A stretch of 64,000 nt of DNA from NCBI RefSeq assembly GCF_001730285.1, contig NZ_MIJZ01000001.1:1155196-1219195 (forward strand), read 5' to 3'. This document shows, piece by piece, positions 1 to 8,139 of this stretch (position 1 is its first letter; each line of letters opens with the position of its first letter). The notes beneath the pieces were generated by a model, which worked only from the letters and a program-made list of their open reading frames with translations, was not told where the DNA came from and did no database searches. This stretch comes from Enterococcus ureasiticus (GTDB taxonomy: Bacteria > Bacillota > Bacilli > Lactobacillales > Enterococcaceae). Made by a program: the position numbers and the translations under genes.

Positions 1-438
1 CAAATCAAACAGATCCGTTAAAATGACTCCAGTTAGTAATTCAATCGACGCTGAGGAAGAAAGTCCAGCTCCATTTGGAATCGTGCCATAAAAGAGAATA
101 TCCATCCCTCGATCAATTGCATAGCCCTGTTCAATCAAATAATAAATCATGCCTTTAGGATAATTCGTCCAATCATCTTCTTTTTTATACGCTAAATCTG
201 TTAAAGAAAGTTCAATAATTCCTAATTCTGAAAAATTTTCTGAATAAAAACGAATCGTTTGATCTTCACGTTTTCTAGCAACCCCATATGTTCCGATCGT
301 AATAGCTGCTGGGAAAACATGACCGCCATTATAATCTGTGTGTTCACCAATCAAATTGATTCTTCCAGGAGCAAAATAAATTTCTTTTGATTCTATTCCA
401 AATACAGAATGAAATAGTTCTTTTAACTCATTTTCCAC
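1..438 (-). CDS. galK: Galactokinase, N-terminal part (3' end outside window)
   Basis: Galactokinase phosphorylates galactose to galactose-1-phosphate in the Leloir pathway in the cytoplasm. The visible 146 codons contain the GHMP-kinase signature [17 protein letters not shown] near residues 23-39 and the glycine/serine ATP loop GAGLSSSAS near 124-132. The start is taken as GTG at 438: GAGG lies 8 nt upstream, and the nearby ATG at 431 is in another frame. The gene runs off the left edge, so its C-terminus and downstream neighbours are not visible. Its upstream region carries a promoter, paired operator-like repeats and a cre-like site, which suggests control by a galactose repressor and CcpA. 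Confidence 0.95.
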   Translation of the reverse strand, partial: MENELKELFHSVFGIESKEIYFAPGRINLIGEHTDYNGGHVFPAAITIGTYGVARKREDQTIRFYSENFSELGIIELSLTDLAYKKEDDWTNYPKGMIYYLIEQGYAIDRGMDILFYGTIPNGAGLSSSASIELLTGVILTDLFDL

Positions 439-460
439 AGCTGTCACCTCTTGATTTCAT

Positions 461-523
461 TTTAGTAAATTAATTATAAAACATTTACTAAACTTTTACA
501 ATTATTTATTTAAAACGGTTACA
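461..523 (-). promoter_or_regulatory. galK promoter with paired TTTA-N-TAAA operators and a cre-like site
   Basis: On the minus strand a -35 TTGTAA (496-501) and a -10 TATAAT (473-478) are separated by exactly 17 bp. Two inverted near-identical sites, TTTAGTAAAT (461-470) and ATTTACTAAA (483-492), flank the -10; each is itself nearly palindromic, as expected for a GalR-type repressor. A cre-like sequence, TGTAACCGTTTTAA on the minus strand (510-523), lies just upstream of the -35 and matches the CcpA consensus at all but one position. The repressor assignment is inferred; no regulator gene is visible here. Confidence 0.75.
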
Positions 524-621
524 TTCATTTTATAAAAACATATCCGCTAACTTATTCGAAAAAGATTAAATCTATTTTTTTTACATAACTGAACAAGATT
601 AATATGCTTTACTACTATCTA

Positions 622-651
622 TTGGATTTTTTTCTTACTTTAGTTCATAAT
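622..651 (+). promoter_or_regulatory. Promoter of the DUF3042 gene
   Basis: A TTGGAT -35 (622-627) and a CATAAT -10 (646-651) are separated by 18 bp and lie 33 bp upstream of the start codon. It is divergent from the galK promoter. Confidence 0.55.
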
Positions 652-684
652 AGAGGTGTCTAAATAACCGAGAGGAGAATGTAT

Positions 685-852
685 ATGAAAAAATTTATTT
701 CAGGAATGCTTGTGGGAACAGCTGTAACTTGTGCTGCTGTTGTCGGTTTTGCAGCTACTATCAAAAAAACTGTTCTTGATCCAATCGAAGAAAAAGAAGA
801 TATGATCGAGGAAAATCGTAAAAAAGCAATGCGTAAACGCATTTCTCGATAA
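685..852 (+). CDS. DUF3042 family small membrane-associated protein
   Basis: A 55-residue protein with an N-terminal hydrophobic glycine/alanine-rich segment (residues about 5-25), then the conserved acidic/basic tail DPIEEKEDMIEENRKKAMRK. That pattern matches the DUF3042 family of Lactobacillales, whose function is unknown. The start ATG follows GAGGAG at a good distance. It stands alone: divergent from galK and followed by a strong hairpin terminator. The N-terminal segment could be a membrane anchor or an uncleaved signal. Confidence 0.85.
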   Translation: MKKFISGMLVGTAVTCAAVVGFAATIKKTVLDPIEEKEDMIEENRKKAMRKRISR

Positions 853-856
853 ACAG

Positions 857-971
857 AAAAGCGGAACACGTTCGCTCAGATCATGAAAAGCAGAATGTGC
901 TGTTTAGCTCTGACTAAAAAATAGGAAATCTTGTTCGTGACGTCTTTTGTCACGAACAAGATTTCTCTTTT
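857..971 (+). repeat. Copy of a dispersed hairpin-bearing intergenic repeat
   Basis: Two starts of the form AAAAGC (857 and 886) are followed by a GCTNNTTNAGC-type segment, then GACTAAAAAATAGGA (911-925) and a variable inner inverted repeat ending in a T run. The same order of motifs recurs at 45290-45540 (minus) and 56347-56592 (plus). This copy is shortened and its inner hairpin acts as the terminator of the DUF3042 gene. Confidence 0.6.
925..971 (+). terminator. Strong intrinsic terminator
   Basis: A perfect 17-bp stem (925-941 with 949-965), a 7-nt loop and a T-rich tail (TCTTTTTT). It ends the DUF3042 transcript. Confidence 0.9.
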
Positions 972-1010
972 TTATGCAAATTTCAAACTAAAAAAAGAAA
1001 ACAACACTTA

Positions 1011-2873
1011 TTACTTGTTGTCCTCTTTCAAAACTCTTTTTCCTTCAAAAATATTTCTAGCAATCAAATCTGCTTCCCTCAGGTTCCATGGATCTGTTCC
1101 AGGTCGTGCCGTGGCCGCTGTCAGCCAATGAATTCCTTCAGTTGGAATACCATAACAAAATAATCCACTGACAACTTCGCCTGTTTTCGACTGTATTTGA
1201 TTCGTTTCTCGCTCCACAAAAAGTGCCCCCGTCTGATAAATTTCGCCAGAAGCTAACTCCAGTTGATGCAGACTCGCTATTTCATCTCTTAAAAGCTGTT
1301 GCACTAAGGGATTTAAACTAAACTGATTTGCTATTTTCGGCAATCTTGCTTCAATTAAAAAATGGGTTTTATATTTTTTAATCGGCTCTTTTGGAGAAGA
1401 ACCAATAAACCAACCCGCTTCTGTTGCTATCTCCATTTCTGGGCTAAGAAGCGTCACAATTCCAGCTTTAATCAAAGCCTTCAACTCAGCAGTTCTTTCT
1501 AAAGGAGGTCCGATTGATAAAAAAGCATTCAACGGGGTAAACCAATCCCACAACCATTTTTTATACTCATCGTTGGTAAATAACTCATGATCCATCATAA
1601 AACGAACTTCATCTCGCAAGTCTTTCAAACTATCCAAAGCTGCTGCAAAAGGTCCTGAGATCGTACCTTTTTTTGCCTGTTCAAAATCCCAATGTAAATA
1701 AGTAAGGATGAACTCCTGAAAAGAATCTACTGCTCCCACGCTTTGATCTGGATGCTGAAGAGCTGACCAGTCCCAAAAATCTTTTTTTTGGATACCATAT
1801 TTTTCCAAAACCGATTCGGCACCTCTTGTTCGGATAAATTCTTCATTGAAACGACTCTGATTTACTTTAGGGTAATTAGCCTCCACCAATGCCGAATAAT
1901 AGGCAAATTCCACTTCTTTTTTTAAAAGCTCAAAAAATTGCTCAGCAGAAAAGCTTCCTTTTCTTTTAAACTTATTCAAACTCTTTTCTTTTAAAAAACG
2001 TGGCTGATATTCTTCTCCATACCCTTTTTGATTAGCCCCTCTAGCATGATAAGGAATGCCCCGACCAGAACTAGCAATGATTTTAGGTTCTTTTCCAGAA
2101 GGTTGATAAATCAGTTCTCCATTTTGCTCTTTAAATATACCACCACGTTCACTCGTCAGTAGGGCAAGATAATCGAAAAAGACCAATCCTAAACCTCTGA
2201 TCAAAACTGGGGTATTTTCTGTGATTGCTTCAAGATAAGCATCTGCTGCATTTTTTGGTGAGGAATAAAATAAACGATGTTCGCTAGCATATGCAGCTAG
2301 CTCTTTTTCGTTTCCAATTAGTTCATTTTCTTGATGTCCTAAAGCTAAAATAACCGTATCCACTGTTGTTTCTACAGATTTGGTATATACTAGAAATTTA
2401 TCTTCTTGCATTTTTACAGCACGAACAGTATCTTTAAAAAACTTTACCGAGGTTTGTTCTGTCATTCTTGTTTGCACATATTCATAAAACCATTTTTGAT
2501 ATAAACCATAAAAAACTCTGGAACAGTGATCATTCGGACCTAGACGTTCGCACTCTTCTAATAGTGTTGTTCTATTTTCAAAATTGTGTTTCTTGATGAA
2601 AGCTGTAGCTTCTCCTTGTGCCCATTCATATAGATTTGGTCCTTTAGCTACGGGGCCTTTTGTACTTAATGTTTCATCTGTAAATAAAGTGACATGAGAG
2701 GCAACTGAATTCATCAACAAAGATAATGGCTGATCTTCACGCCAGACTTTGCCTCCCGGCCCGAAAGAATCGAACATTGTAATTTGAATCACCTGTTCTT
2801 CTCTTGACCATTCAACAATTCGTTCTAATACGGAAAGGCCTCGAGGTCCGCCACCAACAATCGCGATTTTCAT
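1011..2873 (-). CDS. FAD/NAD(P)-binding protein (NAD_binding_9 type)
   Basis: A 620-residue soluble protein beginning with a Rossmann dinucleotide-binding motif, IVGGGPRGLSVLER (residues 4-17). This resembles the large FAD-NAD(P)-binding proteins of PF13454. A second nucleotide-binding region around ILALGHQE (about 177-184) and the C-terminal EGIHWLTAATARPGTDP (near 585-600) fit that family. The substrate is unknown; homologues include putative hydroxyacylglutathione- or lysine-oxygenase-like flavoproteins, but nothing here fixes a reaction. AAGGGGG precedes the ATG. It may be cotranscribed with the upstream DUF488 gene (31 nt gap). Confidence 0.8.
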   Translation of the reverse strand: MKIAIVGGGPRGLSVLERIVEWSREEQVIQITMFDSFGPGGKVWREDQPLSLLMNSVASHVTLFTDETLSTKGPVAKGPNLYEWAQGEATAFIKKHNFENRTTLLEECERLGPNDHCSRVFYGLYQKWFYEYVQTRMTEQTSVKFFKDTVRAVKMQEDKFLVYTKSVETTVDTVILALGHQENELIGNEKELAAYASEHRLFYSSPKNAADAYLEAITENTPVLIRGLGLVFFDYLALLTSERGGIFKEQNGELIYQPSGKEPKIIASSGRGIPYHARGANQKGYGEEYQPRFLKEKSLNKFKRKGSFSAEQFFELLKKEVEFAYYSALVEANYPKVNQSRFNEEFIRTRGAESVLEKYGIQKKDFWDWSALQHPDQSVGAVDSFQEFILTYLHWDFEQAKKGTISGPFAAALDSLKDLRDEVRFMMDHELFTNDEYKKWLWDWFTPLNAFLSIGPPLERTAELKALIKAGIVTLLSPEMEIATEAGWFIGSSPKEPIKKYKTHFLIEARLPKIANQFSLNPLVQQLLRDEIASLHQLELASGEIYQTGALFVERETNQIQSKTGEVVSGLFCYGIPTEGIHWLTAATARPGTDPWNLREADLIARNIFEGKRVLKEDNK

Positions 2874-2904
2874 TATTTTCCCCCTTCCAATTTATTTTCT
2901 CGAA

Positions 2905-3267
2905 TTAATTCGACTTATTTTTATCTAAAGCTTCTTTTAATACTACCGCATTATTATGTACTTCATCCTTTGCACTATAAATCAGTGTGATCACAGGATA
3001 CTCTTTTATGATATTCAAGAGTTCTTGAAATGCGGTATGTGTTTCACCTGATTTTATTTCGGTTAGGTATTTTTCTTTGAATACAGAAAATTTAACGGGT
3101 TCATGATTAAACCATTTTCTAAGTTCATTACTTGGCGCTATTTCTTTCAACCATAAATCTAAGTGCTCTTTTTCCTTTGACATTCCTCTAGGCCATAAAC
3201 GATCGACTAATATTCGATAACCATCATCCGGTCGTGCTTCTTCGTATGCTCTTTTGATTTGAATCAT
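2905..3267 (-). CDS. DUF488 family protein
   Basis: A 120-residue cytoplasmic protein with the family hallmarks IKRAYE, RILVDRLWPRGMSKE (near 20-34) and the C-terminal VITLIYSAKD. DUF488 proteins are widespread small proteins of unknown biochemical function, sometimes noted near redox or metal genes. The ATG at 3267 is preferred over an in-frame GTG at 3276 because that GTG overlaps the Shine-Dalgarno GAGGTGA, which is correctly spaced for the ATG. A likely partner of the downstream flavoprotein gene. Confidence 0.85.
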   Translation of the reverse strand: MIQIKRAYEEARPDDGYRILVDRLWPRGMSKEKEHLDLWLKEIAPSNELRKWFNHEPVKFSVFKEKYLTEIKSGETHTAFQELLNIIKEYPVITLIYSAKDEVHNNAVVLKEALDKNKSN

Positions 3268-3340
3268 GTTGGTCACCTCATCTTTATTTTATCCTAATTA
3301 ATAAAAAAAGAAACGATTTACAATTTAGATTAACAAGAAA

Positions 3341-3395
3341 AAGCACAGAGAAGTAGACGTTGTCCAATTTCGAACCATCGTTTCTCTCTGTGCTT
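3341..3395 (-). terminator. Terminator of the glucokinase/rhodanese operon
   Basis: AAGCACAGAGA and TCTCTGTGCTT form an 11-bp stem across a long loop, with a T-rich tail on the minus strand (TTTTTCTT). It lies directly below the rhodanese stop codon. Confidence 0.7.
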
Positions 3396-3401
3396 TATTG
3401 A

Positions 3402-3800
3402 TTAAGCATTTTTCTTTTTCGTCTTGCCAGTCCAGCCTTCATAGCCACCTTTTAAAATATAAAGATCTTTATAGCCATTTTTACGCAATTGATTTGCTGT
3501 ACGAATACTTAATGATTTTTTTTGATCATAAATATAGACAGGTTGATCTTTACGAATTGAATTCAACGTTGTTTTGATCGTTGTATATGGCATGCTGCGC
3601 GCACCAAGAATATGACCTGCATCAAATGAGTCTTTTTCACGGACATCAATGATTTGAGCTTTTCTCATGCCTTCTTTAAATTCTTCTTCTGTGATTGTTT
3701 TGGCAGAACGTTTTGCCATGATTCTAAGATATAACTCATTGATCCCCATTGCTAATAAAATTGTTAATAAAACACCGTTGATAATCCATAAAACATTCAT
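3402..3800 (-). CDS. Membrane-anchored rhodanese-like protein lacking the catalytic cysteine
   Basis: 132 residues: an N-terminal transmembrane helix (about 4-26), then one rhodanese fold with IIDVREKDSFDAGHILGA (50-67) and a GGYEGW C-terminal signature. In active sulfurtransferases the loop reads C-x4/5-R; here the corresponding segment is YIYDQKKSLSIR, so the cysteine is replaced by Asp and persulfide transfer is not expected. It probably has a binding or regulatory role at the membrane. It is the last gene of the operon containing glucokinase, with a 15-nt gap from it. Related proteins (YqhL-like) occupy the same place in other Firmicutes. Confidence 0.9.
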   Translation of the reverse strand: MNVLWIINGVLLTILLAMGINELYLRIMAKRSAKTITEEEFKEGMRKAQIIDVREKDSFDAGHILGARSMPYTTIKTTLNSIRKDQPVYIYDQKKSLSIRTANQLRKNGYKDLYILKGGYEGWTGKTKKKNA

Positions 3801-3815
3801 TCTAAAATCCCTTTC

Positions 3816-4787
3816 TTACTCTTTCTCTATAAAGTGTAATGCAAGTGAGGCTGCACCGATAACTCCGGCTTCATTACCTAACTCAGCAAGTTTAACTTGC
3901 GTACTGTTACGAACTTCTGGGAAAGTAAATTCTTCAAAATAAGTTTGAACACGACTACGTAAAAATTCACCAGCTGCAGAAACCCCGCCGCCAATGACCA
4001 CACTAGATGGGTTTAAGGTATTTCCTACATTACCGATTGCAAGTCCTAAGAAATAACACACACGATCTACCACCATCAAAGCAAATGGATCATCTGTTTT
4101 GGCATAGTCAAAGACATCTTTACTTGAAACATCTTGACCATCATCGATCGCTTGTTTTAACTGAGAATCACCCGCATATTCTTCTGACATATGGCGAGCA
4201 ACCCGAACGACACCCGTTGCACTAGAAACTGTTTCTAAACAACCGCGTTTACCACAAGTACATTCAAAACCTCCAGGATCAACCGTGACATGACCAATTT
4301 CACCAGCACAGCCGTTAATACCATGTAAGAGATTGCCGTCTGCAATAATACCGCCACCAACGCCTGTCCCAAGTGTAATGAAAACAACATCTGGATTGTT
4401 TTCCCCAGCACCTTTCCAACGTTCACCTAAAGCCGCCACGTTGGCATCATTATCTAAAACAAAAGGAATACCTGTTGCTTCTTCGATTTGTGCTTTTACA
4501 TTTTGTTTTTTCGTCCAGTTAAGATTGTAAGCTCCAACTACAGTTCCTTTTTTAATATCAACACTACCTGGAGTACCCATACCGATCCCAATAAAATCTT
4601 CATGTTTCATCTCATAAAGAGAGATTCGGTGATTGATTGATTCGATGATATCCGGCACGATATGACGGCCTTCATCTAGAATATTGGTTTCAATACTCCA
4701 TTTTTGCTGAACATCTCCATCTGTTGTTAAAATTGCAAACTTAATCGTTGTTCCGCCTAAATCAATCCCAATCAATTTCTTATCCAT
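3816..4787 (-). CDS. glcK: Glucokinase, ROK family
   Basis: Phosphorylates glucose that enters outside the PTS or is released from disaccharides, giving glucose-6-phosphate. The 323-residue protein has the ATP-binding GIDLGGTTIKFA (8-19), the sugar-binding region LDNDANVAALGE, the GTGVGGG loop and the ROK zinc motif CTCGKRGCLE, with all cysteines present. Its start codon follows the stop of the YqgQ gene immediately, so the two are translationally coupled. Gene order (5-FCL, rhomboid, yqgQ, glcK) matches Bacillus subtilis. Confidence 0.96.
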   Translation of the reverse strand: MDKKLIGIDLGGTTIKFAILTTDGDVQQKWSIETNILDEGRHIVPDIIESINHRISLYEMKHEDFIGIGMGTPGSVDIKKGTVVGAYNLNWTKKQNVKAQIEEATGIPFVLDNDANVAALGERWKGAGENNPDVVFITLGTGVGGGIIADGNLLHGINGCAGEIGHVTVDPGGFECTCGKRGCLETVSSATGVVRVARHMSEEYAGDSQLKQAIDDGQDVSSKDVFDYAKTDDPFALMVVDRVCYFLGLAIGNVGNTLNPSSVVIGGGVSAAGEFLRSRVQTYFEEFTFPEVRNSTQVKLAELGNEAGVIGAASLALHFIEKE

Positions 4788-5006
4788 TTACTCGGTTCCT
4801 TTCTCAGTAGCTCTGCTTTCTTCAATTCGATGTTCTCGTTGCAAAACACTTCTCGCATGGAGGTATGTGTCTCTATCAATCAAGTGACCTTCGTAAATAT
4901 TTTTCAATTCAATCATCATCAACTCGATATCATAAATTCTAGCACCTACATAAATGTAAATACCGAACTGTTTAAATAACTGCTGCACATCATATAGCGT
5001 TTCCAT
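4788..5006 (-). CDS. yqgQ: YqgQ family (DUF910) small protein
   Basis: A 72-residue protein starting METLYDVQQLFKQFGIYIYVG, typical of the YqgQ/DUF910 family, which folds as a small helical bundle and has no assigned function. The ATG at 5006 has GGAAG upstream; a TTG 24 nt earlier lacks a ribosome-binding site. It sits between the rhomboid protease and glucokinase genes, as in B. subtilis, and is coupled to glcK. The charged tail RIEESRATEKGTE is probably disordered. Confidence 0.9.
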   Translation of the reverse strand: METLYDVQQLFKQFGIYIYVGARIYDIELMMIELKNIYEGHLIDRDTYLHARSVLQREHRIEESRATEKGTE

Positions 5007-5022
5007 TAAATGCACTTCCTTA

Positions 5023-5733
5023 TTATACAAGTAAACCGAATTTTTTAAAACCCAAGACTAGACAAACACCTAATAAAAATACGAAAATGATACCAGATAT
5101 GATTCGTTCATGGATATTGAACTCCTCAGAACGATCTGGAACAGCTAAAGCAGAGGCTACTAAAAGCCCACCGATCAAGCCACCGATATGTCCCATGATA
5201 TCCACAGAACTGCTAAATAAATTAAAAATCAAGTTGATTCCGATAAAGGTCGCATAACGTTGGACCATAAATGAGATTGCTGGATTATTTTTAAAATGAC
5301 GGCCTAGAATAACAAAGGCGCCAAATAATCCAAACAATGCTGTACTAGCACCCGCCGAAATACTGGTTGGCGAACCAAACGTAAAACTAATGATATTTCC
5401 AGAAACGCCACTCAATAGATAAATAAGGAGATAACGCCAGTGACCATAAATACTTTCAACTTGTGAGCCGACATAATATAACGTCACCATATTTACAGCA
5501 AAATGCAGCCAACCGATATGCAGAAACATTGGTGTGAATAAACGCCAATATTGGTGTAAATAAAGAATCTCTCCTCGAGACATTGCGCCCCAATTAATCA
5601 AAACCTGACTATTCTCTGAGCCACCTGACAATTCCATCCCTAGAAAAACGATTGTCGTGATCCCAAGTAAAATATATGTCACTAGCGGCTGTTTTAATAG
5701 TTTTTTTATTTTCATTTGCGTTTGATAATCCAT
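5023..5733 (-). CDS. Rhomboid family intramembrane serine protease
   Basis: 236 residues with about six or seven membrane helices. The catalytic serine lies in GASTALFG (near residues 128-135) and the partner histidine in MGHIGGLIGG (near 180-189), so both residues of the dyad are intact. Rhomboids cut transmembrane substrates within the bilayer; the B. subtilis homologue GluP/YqgP also has TPR repeats and a larger N-domain, both absent here, so this is a minimal form. An AGGAGG-type site precedes the ATG. It ends just upstream of yqgQ (16-nt gap to its start). Substrate unknown. Confidence 0.93.
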   Translation of the reverse strand: MDYQTQMKIKKLLKQPLVTYILLGITTIVFLGMELSGGSENSQVLINWGAMSRGEILYLHQYWRLFTPMFLHIGWLHFAVNMVTLYYVGSQVESIYGHWRYLLIYLLSGVSGNIISFTFGSPTSISAGASTALFGLFGAFVILGRHFKNNPAISFMVQRYATFIGINLIFNLFSSSVDIMGHIGGLIGGLLVASALAVPDRSEEFNIHERIISGIIFVFLLGVCLVLGFKKFGLLV

Positions 5734-5742
5734 GCGTTCCTC

Positions 5743-6282
5743 CTAGCTGATAAATAATCGCTTTACAGATAAATCAAAAGATTCCACCTGCCAATTTTCT
5801 TGAATCTGCTCACTAAATACCAAACTGCATGTCTCGCCTTGATAATGTTGAAGGAAACGATCGTAAAACCCTCCGCCAAAGCCAATTCGAAACCCCTCAT
5901 GTGTAAACACGATCCCTGGTACAACTAATAAATCGATTTTTTCAGCAGATACAACAGGTGCGTCCACTGGTTCAGCCACACCAAACGCCGTTTTTTCAAA
6001 TTTAGTTTCAGTCGTCACAGAGTGAAACGTCAATTTCCGCTCACCGCCAGCTATCGGCATCAACATTTGTTTCCCTTCCAGCCAGCCTTTTTCAAGCAAA
6101 ATATGCGTATTAAATTCAAAGTCTAACGGTTTAGTGATTGCGACTGTTTTAGCCTGCTTCCAATAAGGATCATTGAATAATGCTTGGCTGATTTCTAGTT
6201 CTTTTTGCTCTTTTAGTACTGGATGCTCGTGAAGCCATTTTAAGTTTGCTAAACCTAATTTTCTTAATCGTGCTTTTTCCAC
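5743..6282 (-). CDS. 5-formyltetrahydrofolate cyclo-ligase
   Basis: Converts 5-formyl-THF to 5,10-methenyl-THF with ATP, recycling a folate storage form. About 179 residues, the usual family length. Visible signatures are the N-terminal basic region EKARLRK, the DLLVVPGIVF strand and the ATP/substrate loop GFGGGFYDRFL near the C-terminus. The start is taken as GTG at 6282: GGAGG lies 7 nt upstream, while the ATG at 6288 is too close to that site. First gene of the yqgN-like/rhomboid/yqgQ/glcK/rhodanese run. Confidence 0.94.
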   Translation of the reverse strand: MEKARLRKLGLANLKWLHEHPVLKEQKELEISQALFNDPYWKQAKTVAITKPLDFEFNTHILLEKGWLEGKQMLMPIAGGERKLTFHSVTTETKFEKTAFGVAEPVDAPVVSAEKIDLLVVPGIVFTHEGFRIGFGGGFYDRFLQHYQGETCSLVFSEQIQENWQVESFDLSVKRLFIS

Positions 6283-6385
6283 ATGCATCCCTCCACACAA
6301 TAAATCCCTTTGATTTTTAAGTTCTATATCTTTTTAACCATACATTGTAGTTTATAGAAAAAACGACTAAATAGCAAACAGATTC

Positions 6386-7318
6386 CTAGCCTTTTATATT
6401 AGAATCAAGTCTTTTTTGCAGCCAGTTGCCGATTGCTTTATAGACCTCATTTTTTTCATTTTCCAATAAAATTTCGTGGCGTAATTCCGCAAATAAAACA
6501 AGCGAGACATCTTTGATTCCAGCCTCATCCAATTCTTTTGCAACTTTTCTGGGACCTTTACCAAAATCTCCTACTGGATCTTGTTCCCCACTGATCACTA
6601 AAATCGGTAAATCCTGATCGATATTCTGTGCCCATCCCTCACGATTCGCTCCGTCAACTAAACGGAATAACGTATAAAAACCATTATTCGTAAAAGTAAA
6701 ACCAGTTAGTGGGTCATTTTCATATCGTTTCACATTATCTTGATTTTTACTTAGCCAATTGAAACTGCCAGCCTCTGGAAACTGCTTACTAAAAGAACCA
6801 AACGCCATATGATCCAGCCATTTATTTGGTTTTTCTGGCGCCGTTAAATTTAATCCTTTCGTTAAAGACAGAGCTAAAGGTAACATTGAAGCATTTTTAC
6901 CGGTTCCCATAAAAATAGCTCCGCTGATTTCAGATTTATATAATTGTAAATAATTACGTAACGCAAACGATCCCATACTATGCCCCAGCATAAAATGCGG
7001 CAGATCTGGATAATTTTCTCCAATCCATTCTTTGATCTGATTAATATCTTCCAACACAAACGTTACAGGCTCTCCTTTTCCAAAGTATCCATGTTTTGGC
7101 TGATTAGTTGCAACAGACTCACCATGGCCTAAATGATCATGACCGACTACAACAAAGCCCAAATTATTTAGATACTTAGCAAAATCATGGTAACGCTCGA
7201 TATACTCCGCCATCCCATGAATAATTTGAATCGTTCCGATTGCCTCACGTTCAGGCTCCCAGCAGATAAAATGGCTCGTTGTTTTTTGATCGGCTGACAA
7301 AAAAGTATTGTGTTTCAT
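6386..7318 (-). CDS. Alpha/beta hydrolase, monoacylglycerol-lipase-like
   Basis: 310 residues with an alpha/beta-hydrolase fold of the serine aminopeptidase S33 / lysophospholipase type. The oxyanion segment is IIHGMAEYIERY (near 33-44), the nucleophile elbow is GHSMGSF (near 112-118), the acidic residue probably lies in SGEQDPVGD, and the histidine in LRHEILLE near the C-terminus. These fit a monoglyceride or lysophospholipid lipase acting in the cytoplasm; no signal peptide is present. The ATG at 7318 follows AGAGGT. It stands alone, divergent from the P-loop gene at 7436. Confidence 0.88.
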   Translation of the reverse strand: MKHNTFLSADQKTTSHFICWEPEREAIGTIQIIHGMAEYIERYHDFAKYLNNLGFVVVGHDHLGHGESVATNQPKHGYFGKGEPVTFVLEDINQIKEWIGENYPDLPHFMLGHSMGSFALRNYLQLYKSEISGAIFMGTGKNASMLPLALSLTKGLNLTAPEKPNKWLDHMAFGSFSKQFPEAGSFNWLSKNQDNVKRYENDPLTGFTFTNNGFYTLFRLVDGANREGWAQNIDQDLPILVISGEQDPVGDFGKGPRKVAKELDEAGIKDVSLVLFAELRHEILLENEKNEVYKAIGNWLQKRLDSNIKG

Positions 7319-7435
7319 CTTCTTACCTCTTCTCAATTGATACTATTTATTATAAAGTATTCTTAGTAAATGAAATAGTCAAATGTGCATTTTCTTTAAT
7401 ATTGTTTCTTTTGTGATTTTTGAAAGGAGAAGAAA

Positions 7436-7972
7436 ATGAAAATTCAACTTATTGGAGCTTCTGGTACAGGAAAAAGCACCCTAGGACTTCATATCGCTGA
7501 AAAAGAACAAATCAAGTGGATCGATACTGACCGTTATATTTGGAAAGACGAGACCTTTTCAGAAAATTATCCAATCGATCAACGGCTAAAAATGTACGAA
7601 AATGATCGTGAAAAATTCGATCAATTTATTGTATCCGGCTCTGTATTCGCATGGAATCCTACTGGTTTTGATGACCGGGATTTATTGGTTTTTCTCACAA
7701 TAGATGACAAACAACGATTCCAACGCCTAATAAAAAGAGAAGTGGAGAGAGGGGGGCAATCTTCTTTATGGTTAGACGAACATGGGAATCAAACCAATGA
7801 CTTTTTAGATTGGTGTAAAACTTATTATACCGCCAAAACCCCTTCTGATATAGGGACACTTGCTGAACATAACTATCAAATCACTCATTCTAAAAGTCCT
7901 ATTTTAAAACTAGACAGCAGTCAGTCACTAGATGTTTTATATCAATTGATCATGCAGAGGGTTAAACGTTAA
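7436..7972 (+). CDS. P-loop NTPase, FlaR/adenylate-kinase-like
   Basis: 178 residues with an N-terminal Walker A loop GASGTGKSTLG (8-18) and a LID-like basic region LIKREVERGG (near 103-112). It resembles the small kinases annotated as DNA topology modulation protein FlaR or AAA-family ATPase, whose real substrate is unclear. AAAGGAGAAG precedes the ATG. Monocistronic on the plus strand and convergent with glpF. Confidence 0.8.
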   Translation: MKIQLIGASGTGKSTLGLHIAEKEQIKWIDTDRYIWKDETFSENYPIDQRLKMYENDREKFDQFIVSGSVFAWNPTGFDDRDLLVFLTIDDKQRFQRLIKREVERGGQSSLWLDEHGNQTNDFLDWCKTYYTAKTPSDIGTLAEHNYQITHSKSPILKLDSSQSLDVLYQLIMQRVKR

Positions 7973-8091
7973 TCCATCAGAAAAAATTAGAAATACTATC
8001 CTATGAAACTGTATATCTTAAATAATAACTCTTTTTCGATTGTACAGAAAAACAATCCTCCTATAAATAAAATATAGATCTATAACAAAAA

Positions 8092-8122
8092 AAGAGCTGA
8101 AAGACCTCGTCTCTCAACTCTT
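8092..8122 (-). terminator. Terminator of the glpKOF operon
   Basis: A 14-bp stem (8092-8105 with 8109-8122, two GU pairs) and a 3-nt loop, followed on the minus strand by TTTTTTTG. It lies downstream of glpF. Confidence 0.85.
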
Positions 8123-8139
8123 AATCCATCAATAAAAAA

